A DNA stretch of 64,000 nt from Pseudolysobacter antarcticus. GTDB taxonomy: Bacteria; Pseudomonadota; Gammaproteobacteria; Xanthomonadales; Rhodanobacteraceae. This document shows positions 1-8,439 of this stretch, piece after piece; the stretch's first letter is position 1; every line of letters starts with the position of its first letter. Location: contig NZ_CP035704.1 of the NCBI RefSeq assembly GCF_004168365.1, positions 2,356,001 to 2,420,000 on the forward strand, written 5' to 3'. The position numbers and the translations under genes are program-made. The notes under the pieces were generated by a model. It did no database searches. It had not been told where the DNA came from and was given only the letters and a program-made list of their open reading frames with translations.

Positions 1-306
1 ACGCAGATCGGGACGTTTGAAATCATCGATCGGCGTCGGCACGGTGATGATGAAGACGTTGCAGCGTTTGAGATCGGCGGCATCGTGGCTGAAACTCAGT
101 TGTGTCGCTGCGCGCAATTCATCGGCACTCACTTCGAGCGTTGAATCCTGTTGCTGCTTGAGTTCGGTGACGCGACGTTGATCGATATCAAAACCGAGCG
201 TGGGCCGCTGCCGCGAAAACGCTACGGCCAGCGGCAATCCGACATAACCCAATCCGATCACACCGATCTGGACATCGGCAAGCGAAGGCAAACTGACAAC
301 GTGCAT
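1..306 (-). CDS. UDP-sugar 6-dehydrogenase, N-terminal part (TviB/WbpA-like)
   Basis: The gene runs off the left edge; 102 codons are visible. The reverse strand encodes an N-terminal Rossmann fold with a dinucleotide-binding GLGYVGLP at about residues 18-25, then GFDID and a downstream TVPTP stretch. These are typical of the UDP-glucose/UDP-N-acetylhexosamine dehydrogenase family, which oxidises a nucleotide sugar to the uronic acid for capsule, O-antigen or exopolysaccharide synthesis in the cytoplasm. The LAVAFSRQRP and GFDIDQRRV wording is closest to the UDP-GlcNAc/GalNAc dehydrogenases, but the substrate cannot be settled from this part. The chosen start is the ATG just before the fold; I see no strong ribosome site. 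An IS200-type element lies directly upstream. Confidence 0.85.
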   Translation of the reverse strand, partial: MHVVSLPSLADVQIGVIGLGYVGLPLAVAFSRQRPTLGFDIDQRRVTELKQQQDSTLEVSADELRAATQLSFSHDAADLKRCNVFIITVPTPIDDFKRPDLR

Positions 307-359
307 ACGTGGGCGCGAACCTGTCGGCAAAACGCTAGTCTAAACCAATAAGGGAGATC

Positions 360-376
360 CCCCGGCTATGCCGGGG
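360..376. repeat. Left-end hairpin of the IS200-type element
   Basis: CCCCGGC-TAT-GCCGGGG: a perfect 7-bp stem with a 3-nt loop, about 85 bases before the transposase ATG. Such subterminal hairpins are what TnpA recognises in this family. The arm sequence nearly matches the right-end hairpin at 972-990. Confidence 0.7.
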
Positions 377-459
377 TGGCAGTAACAGTTTGACAATTCC
401 GGGAGTCCATCGAAGAAACTCCGTTCGTGAGCCGCCAAGCACATGAACGGAGAATCCCG

Positions 460-891
460 ATGGACGAGTACGAAAGCCTAAGTCACACGAAATGGGAGTG
501 CAAATACCATATCGTGTTTATACCGAAGTTTCGCAGGAAGAGTTTGTATGGAGATTTGCGTCGGCATCTGGGGGAGGTGTTCCGTCAGTTGGCAGGGCAA
601 CGCGAGAGCCGAATAGAAGAAGGGCATTTGATGTCAGATCACGTGCACATGCTGATTGCGATACCGCCGAAGTATGCGGTGTCGCAAGTGGTGGGGTATA
701 TCAAAGGCAAGAGCGCGATCCATCTGGCGCGGACGTATGGCGAGCGGAAACGAAATTTCACGGGGCAACATTTCTGGGCTCGAGGGTACTTCGTATCAAC
801 GGTGGGTCGAGACGAAGCGCAGATACGAGCGTACATACAGAACTAGGAGCATGAAGATCGCCGACTGGAACAGTTGAATCTGTGGCGTTAA
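460..891 (+). pseudogene. tnpA: IS200-type transposase TnpA, interrupted by amber codon
   Basis: The frame from the ATG at 460 gives 128 residues of a Y1-transposase: KWECKYHIVFIPK near the N-terminus, the HUH pair at H61/H63 in DHVHML, FWARGYFVSTVG, and the candidate nucleophile Y125 in YIQN. A TAG at 844-846 follows. The same frame continues after it (EHEDRRLEQLNLWR) to a TAA at 889-891, matching the usual C-terminus of the family. Relatives carry Gln at the interrupted position (YxxxQ), so one C-to-T change explains the stop. In the structurally studied IS608 enzyme the Gln four residues after the Tyr helps bind the catalytic metal. A GTG at 427 is a possible upstream start but lies outside the usual protein. 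Confidence 0.82.
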
Positions 892-893
892 CC

Positions 894-990
894 GGCACCA
901 CAAGGTGCCACTGAAACTGGGGACGCGTTAGCGCCCCCGATTAGCCGCTTTGAGCGGCTCACACAATAAAGCCCCCGGCTTTGCCGGGGG
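894..990. repeat. Right-end hairpin chain of the IS200-type element
   Basis: Three short perfect hairpins follow the transposase: GGCACC/GGTGCC at 894-909, AGCCGCT-TTG-AGCGGCT at 943-959, and CCCCCGGC-TTT-GCCGGGGG at 972-990. The last resembles the left-end hairpin and may also stop transcription entering from the flank. Confidence 0.65.
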
Positions 991-1045
991 ATATTTACTG
1001 CGTTGCCGCGGCGCCTTGCGAACTTTGTTGTATCGGCTTGCTGGA

Positions 1046-2005
1046 TCAGAGAATGTAGTGCAGGCCGATCGAACCCAACTGCCGGGCCTCGATCTGCAAA
1101 CCATTCACGCGCTGATATAGCGGAACCTGCACAAACGCGAACGCCGAGAAACGCCGGTTGATATTCCAGGTCACACCGGGGCTCAGATAGACCAGACTCG
1201 CGCCACTGTTGTCGACATCTGCATTGGCACCGACTTCGCGTTTTTCGATGCGCGCATTGATCTGCAACTGCGGCACAAACGTCGTGCTGGCCATGTAGCG
1301 GAGGCCGAGGTTGAGATTCACGCCAGCGCTCGGTTTGAAATCCTCGCGTGAATTCAACGGCTGCTGCACCAGTGCTTGCGCGAAATATCCCCAGTCGGGC
1401 GTGAGCGCACCGAAACCGTACGCGCCGAAAAGCAAGTCAGTAGTGCCGGTGCCAAGCTGCAGACCGCGATCGACGATCTCTCCGGTTTGTGGCCCGCTGG
1501 CAAACGTGTCGTTGAATTTGCCGGTGGCGAATTTCAGACCGAACTGCAGGCCGATATTGTGCTCGTCATTGAATCCCTGGAAACGCCCGAGCACACGCAG
1601 ATCGCCGATGCCGTTGTCGTGCGAGGTGGAAATATCGCTATCGCCTTCAGCCAAGGTGGCGTGGCTGCGATTACTCCACGGCAACTGGATGCCGATTCCC
1701 CAGTTCTTGTCCGGGCTGTAGTCGAGCGCGAGGTTGTAGTTGCGATTGATCGTGTATTGCTGGACTTCCTGATCAGCCGAACTGACGCTGCTGCGCGACA
1801 CTTTATCGCTGCCGGAGCGCAATTGATCCTGATCGAAATAGTCGAAACGAAAATCCGCGCGCCAGCCGCTGCCAGCAACCAGACCCTGACTGCCCCAATC
1901 GGAACTCAAGGTACAACCGCACGCCGAGCAGGCGATGGCAGGCATCGGCGCAAACGCAGTGCCTGCGAGCAAGGTGACAACGAAATAACGACCATGACTG
2001 CGCAT
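1046..2005 (-). CDS. Predicted outer-membrane beta-barrel protein with Cys cluster
   Basis: 319 residues. The start at 2005 is preceded by a clear GGGAGG ribosome site 8 bases upstream, which argues against an ATG 11 codons earlier. An N-terminal signal peptide (VVTLLAGTAFA) is followed by a CSACGC cluster at the mature N-terminus. The rest is rich in alternating aromatic and polar strands (WRADFRFDYFDQDQ, WGIGIQLPWSNR, GLQFGLKFATGKF) and ends GSIGLHYIL, as in outer-membrane barrels. It resembles the transporter-like proteins grouped with the phenol-pathway MetA family. The Cys cluster could bind metal or be modified; that is conjecture. Substrate unknown. Confidence 0.7.
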   Translation of the reverse strand: MRSHGRYFVVTLLAGTAFAPMPAIACSACGCTLSSDWGSQGLVAGSGWRADFRFDYFDQDQLRSGSDKVSRSSVSSADQEVQQYTINRNYNLALDYSPDKNWGIGIQLPWSNRSHATLAEGDSDISTSHDNGIGDLRVLGRFQGFNDEHNIGLQFGLKFATGKFNDTFASGPQTGEIVDRGLQLGTGTTDLLFGAYGFGALTPDWGYFAQALVQQPLNSREDFKPSAGVNLNLGLRYMASTTFVPQLQINARIEKREVGANADVDNSGASLVYLSPGVTWNINRRFSAFAFVQVPLYQRVNGLQIEARQLGSIGLHYIL

Positions 2006-2127
2006 TCGACGAACCTCCCGTGCAAGCGTAAACGCCATGCTAACGGGTTATCGCATCGCTGCGCTTGCGGCAAAGTGTCGCAGCGTTACACGAAACATTT
2101 ACTGCGGGATCGCCGTCGGGTGATTAC

Positions 2128-3318
2128 TCAAACCAGTCGCAAATTGACCGCCTGCGCATCGGGGAAAACTTTCGCGAGTTGCGCGCTCGACAATCCCCAC
2201 ATTGAGCTGTAGATGCCGCCGAGCACGTTGCGGTAATCGTTGAGCACCGGGTAGTCGCGGTCCTGCAGCAAGGTCTTGCGCTCGACCTTGATTTGTTCAC
2301 CAGCGATCACGCCCCCGCTGATGCCGCCGCCGAGCACCCAATACACCGAGCCGTGGCCGTGGTCGGTGCCCTTGTTGCCGTTCTCGCGGAAAGTGCGGCC
2401 GAATTCCGAGACGACGACGACCACGGTATTTTTCCACTCCGGCCCAAGCTCCTGCGCGAAGGCGCCGAGGCCACGACCGAGATTATCCAGATTGTTCGCC
2501 AGCACACCTTGCGCGCCGCCTTCGTTGACGTGGGTATCCCAGCCGCCGATGTCGACGAAACCAAGCCGGTATTGATCGCGCATGAGTTTGGCGATGCGTT
2601 GCGCTTCAACTTCGAAACCCTTCGCGCTGATCGCGCCGCGATTGGCCTTGTTCATTTCGTCATCGAGATCGTGCGCAACGTCCTGACGCAATTGCAGACC
2701 GTCGGACACCGCCGCTGAAAGATGATGGCCGGCATACATGCTGTTGAGATTTGCGGTCTGGCGCGCATCGAACGCGGGCTTCAGCACGCCTTTCAACGAT
2801 ACGTTCGGAATATCGTTGCCGCCCTGAAATGCCAACGGCAGCGCATCGGTAAACGCGATCGGCGGCGTGCCGCTGAGCAGGCCGGAAAGTCGTGCGAGAA
2901 AACCGGTATGGAAATCGTGGCGAGTCTGGATCGGCTGGCCGGACTCGATGCTGTCCTGAGTTTCGAAATGACTGCGCGACATGTCATCGGTGCCAACGAA
3001 TGGAATGAACGCGACTTCCTTGCGCGAATACATCGCGCCGATCGAGTCGCGCAGGATCGGGCTCAATCCCCAGTTTGCATCCAATCGCATCGCGCTGCTC
3101 GGATTGGCCGCGTCGGGTCGGGCAATCGCGATGCTAGGCCGCGCCTCGTAATAAAAATCACTGGAATAGGGCACCAGCAGATTGGCGCAGTCGTAACCGC
3201 CACGCAGAAATACCAGCAAAAAGCGAGGCGATGAAACCGGTGCGGCGAACAGCTTTCCACCCAAGGTCATGGCGGGAAGGCTGGCGGCGAGGGATTGCAG
3301 AAAAAGGCGACGTTGCAT
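2128..3318 (-). CDS. DUF1501 family secreted protein
   Basis: 396 residues. It begins with a Tat-type signal (QRRLFLQSLAASLPAMTLGG) and continues with the DUF1501 signatures FLLVFLRGGYDCANLLVPY, DDMSRSHFETQDSIE, GFVDIGGWDTHVNEG, VVVVSEFGRTFRENG and GTDHGHGSVYWVLGG. The family belongs to the sulfatase/alkaline-phosphatase-like fold, and members usually sit beside DUF1800 genes, as here (the DUF1800 gene ends 70 bases upstream in the same direction). The biochemical role of the pair is not established; export through the Tat system is likely. Length is normal for the family. Confidence 0.88.
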   Translation of the reverse strand: MQRRLFLQSLAASLPAMTLGGKLFAAPVSSPRFLLVFLRGGYDCANLLVPYSSDFYYEARPSIAIARPDAANPSSAMRLDANWGLSPILRDSIGAMYSRKEVAFIPFVGTDDMSRSHFETQDSIESGQPIQTRHDFHTGFLARLSGLLSGTPPIAFTDALPLAFQGGNDIPNVSLKGVLKPAFDARQTANLNSMYAGHHLSAAVSDGLQLRQDVAHDLDDEMNKANRGAISAKGFEVEAQRIAKLMRDQYRLGFVDIGGWDTHVNEGGAQGVLANNLDNLGRGLGAFAQELGPEWKNTVVVVVSEFGRTFRENGNKGTDHGHGSVYWVLGGGISGGVIAGEQIKVERKTLLQDRDYPVLNDYRNVLGGIYSSMWGLSSAQLAKVFPDAQAVNLRLV

Positions 3319-3388
3319 GGCGATTTCCTCAATGGCAAACAGAATTTTGTTACGCGTGATGTCGCGCCGAATCAGCGCGGTATCACGA

Positions 3389-4927
3389 CTAGCGATAATT
3401 GAATCCGGGCGACGAGAGCAGGTAGGTATTCCATTCCTGCTGCGAAGTGGCGTGATCGAGCGTGTCGCGCGTGGCCTGCGGCAAGGTCGGTTCGATCGCG
3501 TTGTAATACAGCCGCGAGGCTAGTTGCGGAAAGCCCGTCGCGGTCGGCGGCGTACCATCCTCGGGATCGAATAAGCCGGCATTACCGTTGCCGATAGTCT
3601 TGGCGATTTCGAAACGACGGCTCATCTGGCCGGAGCTGGCCCAACCGCTTTCGATCAGCGCGTAACCATCAGGAGTCAGGTGTCCGAACAGCGGTTCGCC
3701 GAGCGCGTTGAGCCAGTTCATGACCGGATGCGTGTTCGCGATCTGCTTGCCGTCGTAAGCCAGTCGCAACGACGATACGACGAACTGCATCGGGTCCTTG
3801 AATTTCTTGCCGGCAGAATCGTCGAGATCGCGAGACTCGAACATTGTGCGCAGCACGGCCGCGATATCGCCATCACTTTTCTGGAACGTCTTCGCCATCT
3901 GCTCGACGAGTTTTGCCGGCGGATCGTCGCTGACAAAATACATGGCGATTTTGCGCGAGATGAATCGTGCGCACGCGGGTTGTTTGATGATCAGATCGAC
4001 TGCTTGCTCGACCTCGGCAAATCCGCGACCTTCGATGGTTTTGCCGAGCAGGGTCTTGTTGCCGAAATCGTGGCGCGCGGGATTGAATTCAAAACCGTCG
4101 TTGCGGATCAGCAGGGGCTGCCAATCCGGTTTGAGTTTCGGCGGGTTGTCGCGTCGAGTGATGCCAACGCCGGTGAGTACGCGCGCGAGCTCCTGCACAT
4201 CCTGCTGGCTGTAACCGGAGTTCACGCCGAGCGTATGCAGCTCCATCAATTCGCGCGCGTAGTTTTCGTTGATGTGACCATTGGCATTCTGCGCGTTGTC
4301 GAGATATTCAATCATCGCCGGATGCGTCAACGTGGCCATCACCAAGTCGCGGAAATGGCCGAGCGAATTCGGGCGAATCGCCTGTTCGGCATAGTTGCCA
4401 AGCAGCCAGCGCAGGTTGCCTTTCTGCTCGTATACACTGAAATGGTTGAGCCAGAACCAGGTCATCTGCTCCTTGAGTTGCGCCGGCGAATACAGCGCAC
4501 GCAGCACTTCGGTGCGTCGGGCTTGATATGCGTATTGATTGCCGAGTTCGCGCTGCGCCTTGCGTGCGGCAACTTGATCGGGGCCTTCGGGCATTGCCTT
4601 GATGCGTTTGTTTTCGGCGGCGACGTTTTCGAGAATATCCAGGGATTTGGTCTGGCTCACCGGCATCTGCGCGATCTCCTGCGCGATCGCGGGCGGCAAT
4701 GCGTCATTTTTTCCACTGAGTTGTTCGTCGAGATAACGGCGGCGCCCGAGCTGCTGATAATGCTCGACACTCGCGCTGTCGATGCCATAAGTGATGCGCG
4801 CCAGCCACAGCGCATCGTCGCGCGCGAGTTTTGGCGGGTCGGCCCAGCAGGTCGAAGCTACCGTCAGCGTCAGCGCAAAAAATAGTTGGCCAAGATGTAG
4901 CGGAGTGATGGGTCGCATCAGTTGCAT
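3389..4927 (-). CDS. DUF1800 family secreted protein
   Basis: 512 residues from the ATG at 4927 (a second ATG at 4918 is also possible). A signal peptide (GQLFFALTLTVASTCWA) is followed by the DUF1800 core: ARDDALWLARITYG, QLKEQMTWFWLNHFSVY, NENYARELMELHTLGV, QQDVQELARVLTGVG and PACARFISRKIAMYFV. The open frame extends another 105 codons upstream, but that part is basic, unordered and precedes the signal peptide, so I leave it out. It forms a two-gene unit with the DUF1501 gene downstream. Function unknown; pairs like this are common in Xanthomonadales and Planctomycetes. Confidence 0.87.
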   Translation of the reverse strand: MQLMRPITPLHLGQLFFALTLTVASTCWADPPKLARDDALWLARITYGIDSASVEHYQQLGRRRYLDEQLSGKNDALPPAIAQEIAQMPVSQTKSLDILENVAAENKRIKAMPEGPDQVAARKAQRELGNQYAYQARRTEVLRALYSPAQLKEQMTWFWLNHFSVYEQKGNLRWLLGNYAEQAIRPNSLGHFRDLVMATLTHPAMIEYLDNAQNANGHINENYARELMELHTLGVNSGYSQQDVQELARVLTGVGITRRDNPPKLKPDWQPLLIRNDGFEFNPARHDFGNKTLLGKTIEGRGFAEVEQAVDLIIKQPACARFISRKIAMYFVSDDPPAKLVEQMAKTFQKSDGDIAAVLRTMFESRDLDDSAGKKFKDPMQFVVSSLRLAYDGKQIANTHPVMNWLNALGEPLFGHLTPDGYALIESGWASSGQMSRRFEIAKTIGNGNAGLFDPEDGTPPTATGFPQLASRLYYNAIEPTLPQATRDTLDHATSQQEWNTYLLSSPGFNYR

Positions 4928-5125
4928 GGGAACGCCTGCGGTTGCGGGTAACAGGAATTGGAACGCACGAAGCGGCGAATGGATGACCATAACGGATCGC
5001 GCCCTCAGTTTGTGTTCAGCGAATTTTCCTCGGGGCGTTGGCAGATAACTTAAGCGCAGGTTCTTTGTCGATGACTTTGCGCTACTCTCGTGGCTGTCGA
5101 TGTCGAGTTCAAGCGGAGACGTGCC

Positions 5126-5323
5126 ATGGTTTTGTGTCCAGTAGCTTTGGCGGTGGGTTGCCGCAAGTGCCCGATATTTTCGGGCTGCCCGGTGAAGAGT
5201 CTGATCGGCGATTACAAACCGCCGCCGCCGGTGGCTCCGCAAGTCGCAGCGAAGCGAACCGCAAAGTCGGCTCCCAAAGCTACCGCAACGCGCAAGAAAC
5301 CTCGCAGCAAACCAGCAAAATAA
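5126..5323 (+). CDS. Small Cys- and Pro/Lys-rich conserved protein
   Basis: 65 residues. The ATG at 5126 has a CGGAG ribosome site 8 bases upstream. The N-terminal third holds four cysteines (MVLCP, GCRKCP, SGCP), and the C-terminal part is PPPP followed by a Lys/Ala-rich tail. Short proteins of this layout, which I recall from Xanthomonadales and Burkholderiales, usually carry the GCKKCP-x-F-x-x-CP pattern. The cysteine spacing suggests zinc or an iron-sulfur centre, but this is inference. It is divergent from the DUF1800 gene. No function known to me. Confidence 0.65.
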   Translation: MVLCPVALAVGCRKCPIFSGCPVKSLIGDYKPPPPVAPQVAAKRTAKSAPKATATRKKPRSKPAK

Positions 5324-5488
5324 AACGCTGATAGCTGTGCCGATTTTCGGCGTCGCGATTCAGCTTGCGCCAACTCTTCATGGCCGCGTGCTGCTAGCGT
5401 AAAATGTCGTCTGCATACCGAGCGCGTTTGTGCGCAGCGGTGTGCTTGCCTGTTCGAAAAACTCACTCAGCATCCAGCGACCGCCATC

Positions 5489-7018
5489 ATGCCCAGCATC
5501 AAACAAGACGACCTGATCCAGAGCGTCGCCGACGCCTTGCAATACATTTCTTACTACCACCCGATCGATTACATCAAGAGCCTCGCGCGCGCTTACGAGC
5601 TCGAAGAATCGTCCGCGGCGAAAGATGCGATGGCGCAGATACTGATCAACTCGCGCATGTGTGCCGAGGGTCATCGGCCGTTGTGCCAGGACACCGGCAT
5701 CGTCACCGTGTTCCTGAAAATCGGCATGAACGTGCGCTGGGACGATGCGACGATGAGCGTCGAAGACATGGTCAACGAAGGTGTGCGCCGCGCCTACAAT
5801 TATCCCGACAACAAGTTGCGCGCCTCAGTGCTGGCTGATCCGGCCGGCAAGCGCAGCAACACCAAGGACAACACGCCGGCCGTAGTGAATGTGTCGGTCG
5901 TGCCGGGCGACAAACTTGATGTGATCGTTGCGGCCAAGGGCGGTGGTTCGGAGGCGAAATCGAAATTCGTGATGTTGAATCCATCGGACTCGGTGGTTGA
6001 CTGGGTGCTCAAGACCGTGCCGACGATGGGCGCCGGCTGGTGCCCGCCGGGCATGCTCGGTATCGGTATCGGCGGCACGGCGGAGAAGGCGATGCTGCTG
6101 GCGAAAGAAGCCTTGATGGAAACCATCGACATCCAGGAATTGATCGCGCGCGGGGCCAGCAATCGCGCCGAAGAATTGCGCCTCGAAATCTATGAAAAAG
6201 TGAATGCGCTTGGCATCGGCGCGCAGGGCCTCGGTGGCTTGACCACAGTGCTGGACGTAAAGGTGCGCGATTACCCGACGCATGCGGCGAATCTGCCGGT
6301 GGCGATGATTCCAAATTGCGCTGCGACACGACATGCGCATTTTGTGCTCGATGGTTCCGGCCCGGTGACACTCGATCCGCCGTCACTGGAAGACTGGCCG
6401 AAGCTGACCTACGACACGTCGAAAGGTCGCCGCGTGAATCTCGATAAGATCACGCGTGAAGAAGTTACGACCTGGAAACCCGGCGAAACCTTGCTGCTCA
6501 ACGGCAAGCTGCTAACCGGTCGCGATGCGGCGCACAAACGTTTGATCGACATGCTGAATCGTGGCGAAAAATTGCCGGTGGATTTCACCAATCGTTTTAT
6601 CTATTACGTCGGCCCGGTCGATCCAGTGCGCGATGAAGTCGTTGGTCCCGCCGGCCCGACCACGGCCACGCGGATGGACAAGTTCACACGCCAGATGCTC
6701 GAACAAACCGGCTTGCTCGGCATGGTCGGAAAATCCGAACGCGGACCGACCGCCATCGCTGCAATCAAAGATAACAAGGCGGTCTACTTGATGGCAGTCG
6801 GTGGCGCCGCGTATCTGGTATCGAAGGCGATCAAGGCATCACGCGTGCTCGCGTTCGAGGATCTCGGTATGGAAGCGATTTACGAGTTCGAGGTGAAGGA
6901 TATGCCGGTCACCGTGGCAGTCGATTCCGGCGGCACGTCGGTGCATATCACCGGGCCAAAAGAATGGCAGTCGCGTATCGGCAAAATTCCGATTGTGGTC
7001 GAGTCCACGACAGTCTGA
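5489..7018 (+). CDS. fumA: Class I fumarate hydratase (4Fe-4S)
   Basis: 509 residues, the usual length of the single-chain class I enzyme, which interconverts fumarate and malate in the citric acid cycle. Family signatures in order are RPLCQDTGIVTVFLKIG (Cys66), YNYPDNKLRASVLADP, KGGGSEAKSKFVMLNPSDS, GAGWCPPGMLGIGIGG, GIGAQGLGGLTTVLDVKV, PNCAATRHAHFVLDGSGP and, in the beta domain, GPTTATRMDKFTRQMLEQTG. The cysteines in RPLCQ, GWCPPG and PNCAATRH are the candidate ligands of the oxygen-sensitive cluster. It is separated by 19 bases from the ycaQ-like gene downstream and could be co-transcribed with it. Confidence 0.95.
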   Translation: MPSIKQDDLIQSVADALQYISYYHPIDYIKSLARAYELEESSAAKDAMAQILINSRMCAEGHRPLCQDTGIVTVFLKIGMNVRWDDATMSVEDMVNEGVRRAYNYPDNKLRASVLADPAGKRSNTKDNTPAVVNVSVVPGDKLDVIVAAKGGGSEAKSKFVMLNPSDSVVDWVLKTVPTMGAGWCPPGMLGIGIGGTAEKAMLLAKEALMETIDIQELIARGASNRAEELRLEIYEKVNALGIGAQGLGGLTTVLDVKVRDYPTHAANLPVAMIPNCAATRHAHFVLDGSGPVTLDPPSLEDWPKLTYDTSKGRRVNLDKITREEVTTWKPGETLLLNGKLLTGRDAAHKRLIDMLNRGEKLPVDFTNRFIYYVGPVDPVRDEVVGPAGPTTATRMDKFTRQMLEQTGLLGMVGKSERGPTAIAAIKDNKAVYLMAVGGAAYLVSKAIKASRVLAFEDLGMEAIYEFEVKDMPVTVAVDSGGTSVHITGPKEWQSRIGKIPIVVESTTV

Positions 7019-7037
7019 TCGTGGCTTCTCGCAACGC

Positions 7038-8351
7038 ATGGATGGTCGGCATTTGATCGCGCCGAAAGAAAATCGCTTGCCTGCAACGGACGAATTGGAA
7101 ACCGGCAAAATAGACCTGAGTCTGCAGCAAGCACGTCTGCTGCATCTTGCGGCGCAAGGATTGTTGCGTCGTCCGCGCGCCCGAGCCACGCGTTCGGCGC
7201 TACTTGCAAATATCGCGCTTATGCAACTGCTGCAGATCGATACGATCAACGTCGTCGCGCGCAGCCCGTACTTCGTACTGTTCTCGCGGCTCGGTGCGTA
7301 TCCGAACGCGTGGCTGGATGATGCGCTTGCTGGGGGCGAAATTTTTGAATGCTGGGCGCACGAAGCGTGCTTCGCGCCGGTCATGGATTTTCCATTGCAT
7401 CGGCACGATCCGGTTGCACGCGCCGGTCATTGGGCGATGAAACATGCGCAGCGTAGTCGCGCGCAGGATGACGCCGGCATGGTCGCCTTGCTCGATCGCA
7501 TCCGCGAACACGGCCCGGTAAAAACCGCCGACTTCGAACGCAAGCAGGCCGCAGACAGTAGCGGCTGGTGGAGTTGGAAGCCTGAAAAACGATGGCTCGA
7601 AGCGTGGTTCGCGCTCGGTGAACTGATGGTGCTCCGGCGCGACAAATTCCAGCGCGTCTACGACATCAGCGAGCGTGTGATCGGACGCGTAGCGCCAGAG
7701 TGGAAGGCATCGATATTGACGCGTGAACAGATTCAGCAAACTTTGATCGCCAAAGCTGTTCAAGCACTCGGCATTACGCAAGCAGGATGGATCGCTGACT
7801 ATTTTCGTAGCGGCAGCAAACTCAAGGATGTCGCGCTCCAACCACTGCTCGATAGCGGTGAACTGCTGCGTATCAGTGTCACGGGTTGGCGCAGTCCGGC
7901 TTATGTGCACCGCGACAATATCGAGCTGGCGAATCAAGCCGCTCGCGGTGGCTTGCGCGCGACGCATACCACACTGCTGTCGCCGTTCGACCCGCTGGTG
8001 TGGGATCGTGTTCGCGCGCGTGAGTTTTTCGATTTCGATTATTCACTCGAATGCTACACACCAGCGCCGAAGCGCCGATACGGCTATTTCGTGCTGCCGA
8101 TTCTGCAGCGCGGACGTTTGATCGGACGTCTCGATGCCAAGGCGCATCGCGCCGATGGCGTGTTTGAAGTCAAGGTTATTCATCTTGAGCCCACGGTCAT
8201 CGTCGATGAGCGTGTGGCGACTGACGTTGCCTTGGCGATTCAATCGTGCGCCGACTGGCATCAAACGCCGCAAGTGTCGATTGGCAAAAGCGCCCCGCGA
8301 GTGTTCGCATCCTTGCTGCGTAGCACGCTCAAAAATCTTTCCGCCGTTTGA
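7038..8351 (+). CDS. ycaQ: YcaQ/AlkX-type DNA glycosylase, winged-helix protein
   Basis: 437 residues from the ATG at 7038. The N-terminal LSLQQARLLHLAAQGL and LMQLLQIDTINVVARSPYFVLFSRLG match the HTH_42 (YcaQ) family. The Q-I-D is the position of the catalytic QxD motif used by E. coli YcaQ to unhook DNA interstrand crosslinks, whereas the AlkZ branch has QxQ. Further family segments are ECWAHEACF, WWSWKPEKRWLEAWFALGELMV, TTLLSPFDPLVWDRVRAREFFDFDYSLECY and YGYFVLPILQRGRLIGRLDAKAHR. Role by homology: base-excision repair of bulky or crosslinked lesions. An upstream GTG inside the fumarase gene is less likely as start. Confidence 0.88.
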   Translation: MDGRHLIAPKENRLPATDELETGKIDLSLQQARLLHLAAQGLLRRPRARATRSALLANIALMQLLQIDTINVVARSPYFVLFSRLGAYPNAWLDDALAGGEIFECWAHEACFAPVMDFPLHRHDPVARAGHWAMKHAQRSRAQDDAGMVALLDRIREHGPVKTADFERKQAADSSGWWSWKPEKRWLEAWFALGELMVLRRDKFQRVYDISERVIGRVAPEWKASILTREQIQQTLIAKAVQALGITQAGWIADYFRSGSKLKDVALQPLLDSGELLRISVTGWRSPAYVHRDNIELANQAARGGLRATHTTLLSPFDPLVWDRVRAREFFDFDYSLECYTPAPKRRYGYFVLPILQRGRLIGRLDAKAHRADGVFEVKVIHLEPTVIVDERVATDVALAIQSCADWHQTPQVSIGKSAPRVFASLLRSTLKNLSAV

Positions 8352-8439
8352 GCAAGCGGGTTTGCATGGAGGCTGCAGCGACATCCGCACCAATCTGCGA
8401 TCATGCAAAGAAGACGATAACGATTGACCGAGGAAAGGC

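Larger units (their letters stand above)
352..1000 (+). mobile_element. IS200/IS605-type insertion sequence (IS200 group)
   Basis: A single transposase gene of the HUH-tyrosine type is bracketed by subterminal hairpins: one at 360-376 before the gene and a chain at 894-909, 943-959 and 972-990 after it. There is no accessory TnpB gene and there are no terminal inverted repeats, as expected for IS200-group elements that move as single-stranded DNA. Exact ends cannot be fixed by eye because these elements make no target duplication, so the limits are approximate. The transposase frame is broken by an amber codon, so this copy is probably not autonomous. Confidence 0.8.

Noticed and set aside
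1376-2212. 278-codon plus-strand frame
   Set aside because: It is antisense to the outer-membrane protein gene, has no family wording and no ribosome site; codon periodicity of the minus-strand gene explains it.
3680-4885. 401-codon plus-strand frame
   Set aside because: It lies wholly antisense to the DUF1800 gene, whose conserved motifs are clear; the frame has no domain of its own.
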